A stretch of DNA of 8,972 nt from positions 1 to 8,972 of the forward strand of contig CATXSD010000106.1 of assembly GCA_958402075.1 (NCBI GenBank), written 5' to 3'. Each line of letters starts with the position of its first letter. Position 1 is the stretch's first letter. The position numbers were made by a program, and so were the translations under genes. Below, piece after piece: positions 5,855 to 8,972 of the stretch. Under the pieces are notes generated by a model. That model was given only the letters and a program-made list of their open reading frames with translations. It was not told the origin of the DNA and searched no databases. Source of the DNA: Mediterranea massiliensis. Lineage in GTDB: Bacteria > Bacteroidota > Bacteroidia > Bacteroidales > Bacteroidaceae.

Positions 5855-5955
5855 CCTTGCTAATTTGGAGCAAAACAAAAGAAGGATTACCCCGTTGTGA
5901 AAAACAGCGGATAAACTTAGCTGTTAAAAAAAGTAGGATTTTAAGCATTTTCGGT

Positions 5956-6513
5956 ATGAAGCAACACGAGATAGACGAACAGAGCCTGACGAAGGCACAG
6001 AAATTATTTGAATCGGGGGACATCCATCGGATGGAAGTGGGTACCGCCAAGGGCTTGATGGACATCCACAGGTATCTTTTCGACGGCCTTTATGATTTTG
6101 CCGGAAAGGTGCGTCACCTGAATATTGCCAAAGCCGGGTTCCGTTTTGCCAACAGCATGTATCTGGAGGCCATTCTGCCTGTAATCGAGAAAATGCCTGA
6201 AAAAACTTTCGAAGAAATCATTGCCAAGTATGTGGAAATGAACATCGCTCATCCGTTTATGGAAGGAAACGGACGTGCTACACGTATCTGGCTGGACTTG
6301 ATGCTGAAAAAGAACCTTGGAAAGGTGGTGGACTGGCAAAACGTGGACAAGGACCTGTATCTGCAGGCCATGGAGCGAAGCCCCATCAACGACCTGGAGC
6401 TGCGCGTACTGCTTCAGCCTGCCCTGACGGACAAGACAGACGACAGGGAGGTCATTTTCAAGGGCATCGAGCAATCGTATTACTACGAAGGATACAGCAG
6501 GGACAAGAAATAG
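5956..6513 (+). CDS. fic: class III Fic-domain AMP-transferase (NmFic-like)
   Basis: From ATG 5956 the protein has 185 residues and opens MKQHEIDEQSLTKAQKLFES, closely matching Neisseria NmFic. The Fic motif is HPFMEGNGRATR (99-110), with catalytic H99 and the nucleotide-binding E103-G-N-G-R107. GFRFANSMYL (61-70) is the target-binding flap. The C-terminal IEQSYYYEGY (171-180) carries the class III inhibitory helix (S/T)xxxE(G/N), with S174 and E178 positioned to block productive ATP binding. NmFic transfers AMP to DNA gyrase GyrB, is held inactive as an oligomer and switches on by automodification; the same is inferred here. No separate antitoxin is needed or present. The frame extends upstream to a TTG at 5857, but that lies at the promoter. 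The gene follows two tandem promoters and converges on trmN6 with only 31 bases between, with no visible terminator. Confidence 0.93.
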   Translation: MKQHEIDEQSLTKAQKLFESGDIHRMEVGTAKGLMDIHRYLFDGLYDFAGKVRHLNIAKAGFRFANSMYLEAILPVIEKMPEKTFEEIIAKYVEMNIAHPFMEGNGRATRIWLDLMLKKNLGKVVDWQNVDKDLYLQAMERSPINDLELRVLLQPALTDKTDDREVIFKGIEQSYYYEGYSRDKK

Positions 6514-6544
6514 CCCCCTCTCCGCTCCTGCCCCCTTCCTGCAC

Positions 6545-7252
6545 TCAGAACTTCAGATAGAAGTCGCCCGTGAGGCGGCGGTAATCGTCGGAGTAGTCGC
6601 CACCCGCCTGGTGGATGTAGAGCGCATCCTCGTCCACAGGGCCCAGACGGCGGCTGTAGGCGACCAGCACGCGGCGGGCGGGCTTGCCTGCCTTGGTGTA
6701 CACGCGCGTGCGGCGGCAGGGATAGAGGCCCTGCATCCAGGCGGCGTCTTCGGCCGCACGCTCCACCTCGCTGGGGATGACGATGCTCACCACCCCGCCC
6801 TCGTCCAGCAGTTGGGCCGAACGGCGGAACAGCAGGTCGTAGTTCAGGCCGCCGGCATGGCGGGCGGCGTTGCGCTGGCGGTCGGGACAGGGAAGCGCGT
6901 CGATGAAGTAAGGCGGATTGGAGACGATGAGGTCGTAGCGGGCAGCGGGCTGGAAGTCGCGGAAATCTGTACACACCACCCGGATGCGGTCGGGCCAGGG
7001 CGAGGCGGAAACGTTCTCGGCCGCCTGCGAGGCGGCATCGGCATCGACCTCGACGGCCGTGACCTGCAGCAGGGGGTTGCGCTGGGCCAACTGCAAGGCT
7101 ATGAGGCCCGTGCCCGTGCCTACGTCGAGCGCCGTGCGGGCATCCGCCACAGGAGCCCACGCGCCCAGCAGCACGCCGTCGGTGCCCACCTTCATGGCGC
7201 AGCGGTCGTGGCGGACGATGAATTGTTTGAACAAAAAGGAGGATTCGGACAT
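6545..7252 (-). CDS. trmN6: tRNA1(Val) (adenine37-N6)-methyltransferase
   Basis: From ATG 7252 the protein has 235 residues and begins MSESSFLFKQFIVRHDRCAM. The family's KVGTDGVLLGAW (21-32), the SAM-binding LDVGTGTGLIALQLA (42-56), VEVD (67-70) and the catalytic NPPYF (112-116) occur in the order expected for TrmN6/YfiC, which methylates N6 of A37 in tRNA1(Val). The frame is open upstream to 7399, but that part is non-conserved and crosses both this gene's promoter and lon's, so the ATG at 7252 is chosen. It is GC-rich like lon and unlike the accessory genes, so it belongs to the core chromosome. It diverges from lon and converges on fic. Confidence 0.88.
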   Translation of the reverse strand: MSESSFLFKQFIVRHDRCAMKVGTDGVLLGAWAPVADARTALDVGTGTGLIALQLAQRNPLLQVTAVEVDADAASQAAENVSASPWPDRIRVVCTDFRDFQPAARYDLIVSNPPYFIDALPCPDRQRNAARHAGGLNYDLLFRRSAQLLDEGGVVSIVIPSEVERAAEDAAWMQGLYPCRRTRVYTKAGKPARRVLVAYSRRLGPVDEDALYIHQAGGDYSDDYRRLTGDFYLKF

Positions 7253-7275
7253 AGGGCTCTGAATATTGGTGCGCC

Positions 7276-7283
7276 CAAAAATA
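7276..7283 (-). promoter_or_regulatory. -7 promoter box for trmN6
   Basis: The minus strand reads TATTTTTG, matching TAnnTTTG, 23 bases before the trmN6 ATG. A TTTG lies 16 bases further upstream, shorter than the usual 19-21 spacing, so the -33 match is weak. Confidence 0.5.
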
Positions 7284-7369
7284 CGGAAAACCTGCCGAAC
7301 AAACCCCGCAAAATGCCTGTTTTTTGTCTTTTTAAAGAATTGGGGGCCGATTAATACAAAGAAATAGCG

Positions 7370-7377
7370 TAAATTTG
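7370..7377 (+). promoter_or_regulatory. -7 promoter box for lon
   Basis: TAAATTTG matches TAnnTTTG 50 bases before the lon ATG. No TTTG at the normal distance is evident. An AGGAAAG just before the ATG (about 7419-7425) resembles a Shine-Dalgarno sequence, unusual for this phylum. The box is about 90 bases from the divergent trmN6 box. Confidence 0.5.
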
Positions 7378-7427
7378 CATCTGCTTTGTGAACTCCCACA
7401 GGAGAGTACTAACTTAACAGGAAAGAA

Positions 7428-8972
7428 ATGAAGAAAAGATTTTATATGGGCGATGACGAGTCGCAGGCCGGAAGAGGCTTCTCCGTCATTGCCGACTACG
7501 AAGGTGGCGACGAACAGCAGCTGATGGACATGGAGATAGACAACGTGCTGCCCATCCTGCCCCTTCGCAACATGGTGCTGTTTCCGGGCGTGCTGATGCC
7601 GGTGTCCATCGGACGGAAATCGTCGATGCGGCTCATCAAGGACGCGGAGAAGAAGGGACTGTACATCGGCGTGGTGTGCCAGAAGCTGGCCGACACGGAC
7701 GCACCCCTGGCCGAAGACCTGCACGACATGGGTACCGTGGCCAAGGTGATACGCGTGCTCGAGATGCCCGACCAGTCGACCACCGCCATCCTGCAGGGCA
7801 CCAAACGCATGCAGCTGAAGGAAATCGTGGAGACCACCCCCTACCTGAAGGGACACGTGACCACCGTCGACGAAGAGATGCCCGACAAGAACGACAAGGA
7901 ATTCCAGGCACTGGTGGAGGCTTGCAAGGACCTCATCGTGCGCTACATGCGTACGTCGGAGATGTTCTCGCAGGACCCCTCGTTTGCCATCAAGAACATC
8001 AGCAACCCCATCTTCCTGATCAACTTCATCTGCACTAACCTGCAGCTCAAGAAGGACGAGAAGATGGAACTGCTGCGGCTCAACTCCCTGCGCGAACGCA
8101 GCTACCGCCTGCTGGAGATACTGAACCGCGAGGTGCAGCTGGCCGAAATCAAGGCTTCCATCCAGATGAGGGCCCGCGAAGACATCGACCAGCAGCAGCG
8201 CGAATACTTCCTGCAACAGCAGATCAAGACCATACAGGACGAGCTGGGCGGCAGCACGCAGGAGCAGGAGATAGCCGAGATGCGCCGCAAGGCGGACACG
8301 ATGAAGTGGAGCGCCGAGGTGAAGGCCACCTTCCTGAAGGAGGTGGACAAGCTGGAGCGCACGCACCCGCAGTCGCCCGACTACAGCGTGCAGCTGAACT
8401 ACCTGCAGACGATGCTGAGCCTGCCCTGGGGCATCTATACCACGGACAACTTCAACCTGAAGAACGCCGAAAAGACGCTGAACAAGGACCACTACGGGCT
8501 GGAGAAGGTGAAGGAACGCATCCTGGAGCACCTGGCCGTGCTGAAGCTGAAGCACGACATGAAGTCGCCCATCATCTGCCTCTATGGCCCTCCGGGCGTG
8601 GGAAAGACGTCGCTGGGACGCTCGATAGCCGCCGCGCTGAAGCGCAAGTACGTGCGCATGTCGCTGGGCGGCGTGCACGACGAGGCCGAGATACGCGGAC
8701 ACCGCCGCACGTACATCGGCGCCATGCCGGGACGCATCATCAAGAACCTCATCAAGGCGGGCTCGTCGAACCCCGTCTTCATCCTCGACGAGATAGACAA
8801 GGTGAGCGCCGACCGCCAGGGCGACCCGTCGTCGGCCCTGCTCGAAGTGCTCGACCCTGAGCAGAACTCGGCCTTCCACGACAACTTCCTCGACGTGGAC
8901 TACGACCTGTCGAAGGTGATGTTCATCGCCACGGCCAACAACCTGAACACCATCCCCGCCCCCCTGCTGGAC
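7428..8972 (+). CDS. lon: ATP-dependent protease Lon, N-terminal part (3' end outside window)
   Basis: The frame is open from ATG 7428 for 515 codons to the window edge. After a roughly 35-residue acidic leader, LPILPLRNMVLFPGV (41-55) opens the Lon substrate-binding N domain. A helical linker containing QQREYFLQQQIKTIQDELG leads to the AAA+ module: Walker A GPPGVGKT (387-394), the RGHRRTYIGAMPGRI block, Walker B VFILDEID (450-457), DPSSALLEVLDPEQN, and sensor-1 FIATANN near residue 500. The rest of the AAA+ lid and the Ser-Lys protease domain lie beyond the window. Lon is a cytoplasmic hexamer that unfolds and degrades damaged and specific regulatory proteins. The gene is GC-rich, typical core sequence, and marks the right border of the accessory segment. 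Confidence 0.96.
   Translation, partial: MKKRFYMGDDESQAGRGFSVIADYEGGDEQQLMDMEIDNVLPILPLRNMVLFPGVLMPVSIGRKSSMRLIKDAEKKGLYIGVVCQKLADTDAPLAEDLHDMGTVAKVIRVLEMPDQSTTAILQGTKRMQLKEIVETTPYLKGHVTTVDEEMPDKNDKEFQALVEACKDLIVRYMRTSEMFSQDPSFAIKNISNPIFLINFICTNLQLKKDEKMELLRLNSLRERSYRLLEILNREVQLAEIKASIQMRAREDIDQQQREYFLQQQIKTIQDELGGSTQEQEIAEMRRKADTMKWSAEVKATFLKEVDKLERTHPQSPDYSVQLNYLQTMLSLPWGIYTTDNFNLKNAEKTLNKDHYGLEKVKERILEHLAVLKLKHDMKSPIICLYGPPGVGKTSLGRSIAAALKRKYVRMSLGGVHDEAEIRGHRRTYIGAMPGRIIKNLIKAGSSNPVFILDEIDKVSADRQGDPSSALLEVLDPEQNSAFHDNFLDVDYDLSKVMFIATANNLNTIPAPLLD

Noticed and set aside
5857..5955. N-terminal extension of Fic starting at TTG 5857
   Set aside because: The codon lies 3 bases after the -7 box of P2, before the expected transcription start, and NmFic-like homology begins at the ATG at 5956.
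6514..6544. Terminator between the convergent fic and trmN6 genes
   Set aside because: The 31 bases are pyrimidine-rich (C/T) without self-complementary arms, so no hairpin is supported.
7332..8879. 515-codon open frame on the minus strand opposite lon
   Set aside because: It is antisense to the clear lon frame, rich in His/Val/Leu/Gln from GC-skewed codons, and matches no protein family. It is a shadow of a high-GC gene.
1..8972. CRISPR array, tRNA or rRNA genes, or a transposase
   Set aside because: I saw no regularly spaced repeats, no cloverleaf-type segments and no transposase or integrase motifs. The only clear repeats are the direct pair and the intergenic hairpins listed.

Overview
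The window is a piece of a Bacteroides-like (Bacteroidales) chromosome. The evidence is several TAnnTTTG promoter boxes (some with an upstream TTTG), little Shine-Dalgarno use, a Bacteroidales HU-family gene followed by a 32-residue 'smalltalk'-type peptide, and low-complexity TTTTCAAT/TTCTCAAT intergenic DNA. The two ends hold GC-rich core-type genes. The middle is AT-richer accessory DNA that reads as a small defence island.

Layout. 1-315: 3' end of an HU/IHF-family DNA-binding protein, then a long inverted repeat (316-421) and the smalltalk-like peptide (436-534). A bidirectional hairpin terminator (574-605) separates these from a minus-strand operon. 654-3856 (minus): a four-gene, fully overlapping DpnII-type (GATC) restriction-modification operon read from a TATATTTG promoter at 3883-3890. 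Its order is Dam-type methylase (dpnM-like), DpnII-type endonuclease, an extra 175-residue protein with a clear PD-(D/E)XK nuclease signature, and a DpnA-type second adenine methylase. 3952-4185 (minus): a small unrecognised protein. 4208-5638: a direct repeat (37 of 38 matching) flanks an AAA/ABC-type ATPase gene (4330-5385, minus) that appears C-terminally truncated by an in-frame TGA followed by coding-looking sequence. A doubtful small ORF lies upstream of it.

5668-5955 is regulatory DNA with two tandem Bacteroides-type promoters and two dyads. It leads into a class III Fic AMP-transferase (5956-6513, plus). Convergent to it is a GC-rich tRNA1(Val) A37 methyltransferase gene (6545-7252, minus), divergent from lon (7428 to window end, plus, partial).

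How the parts fit. The two methylases would protect GATC sites from the DpnII-type nuclease. DpnA-type enzymes are known to protect unmodified or single-stranded incoming DNA. The extra nuclease, translationally coupled between endonuclease and DpnA, has no role I can name and is the most interesting item. By hand count the window has only 8 GATC sites, well below random expectation. The ATPase relic and Fic gene share the accessory segment, but nothing in the sequence links them mechanistically to the restriction operon.
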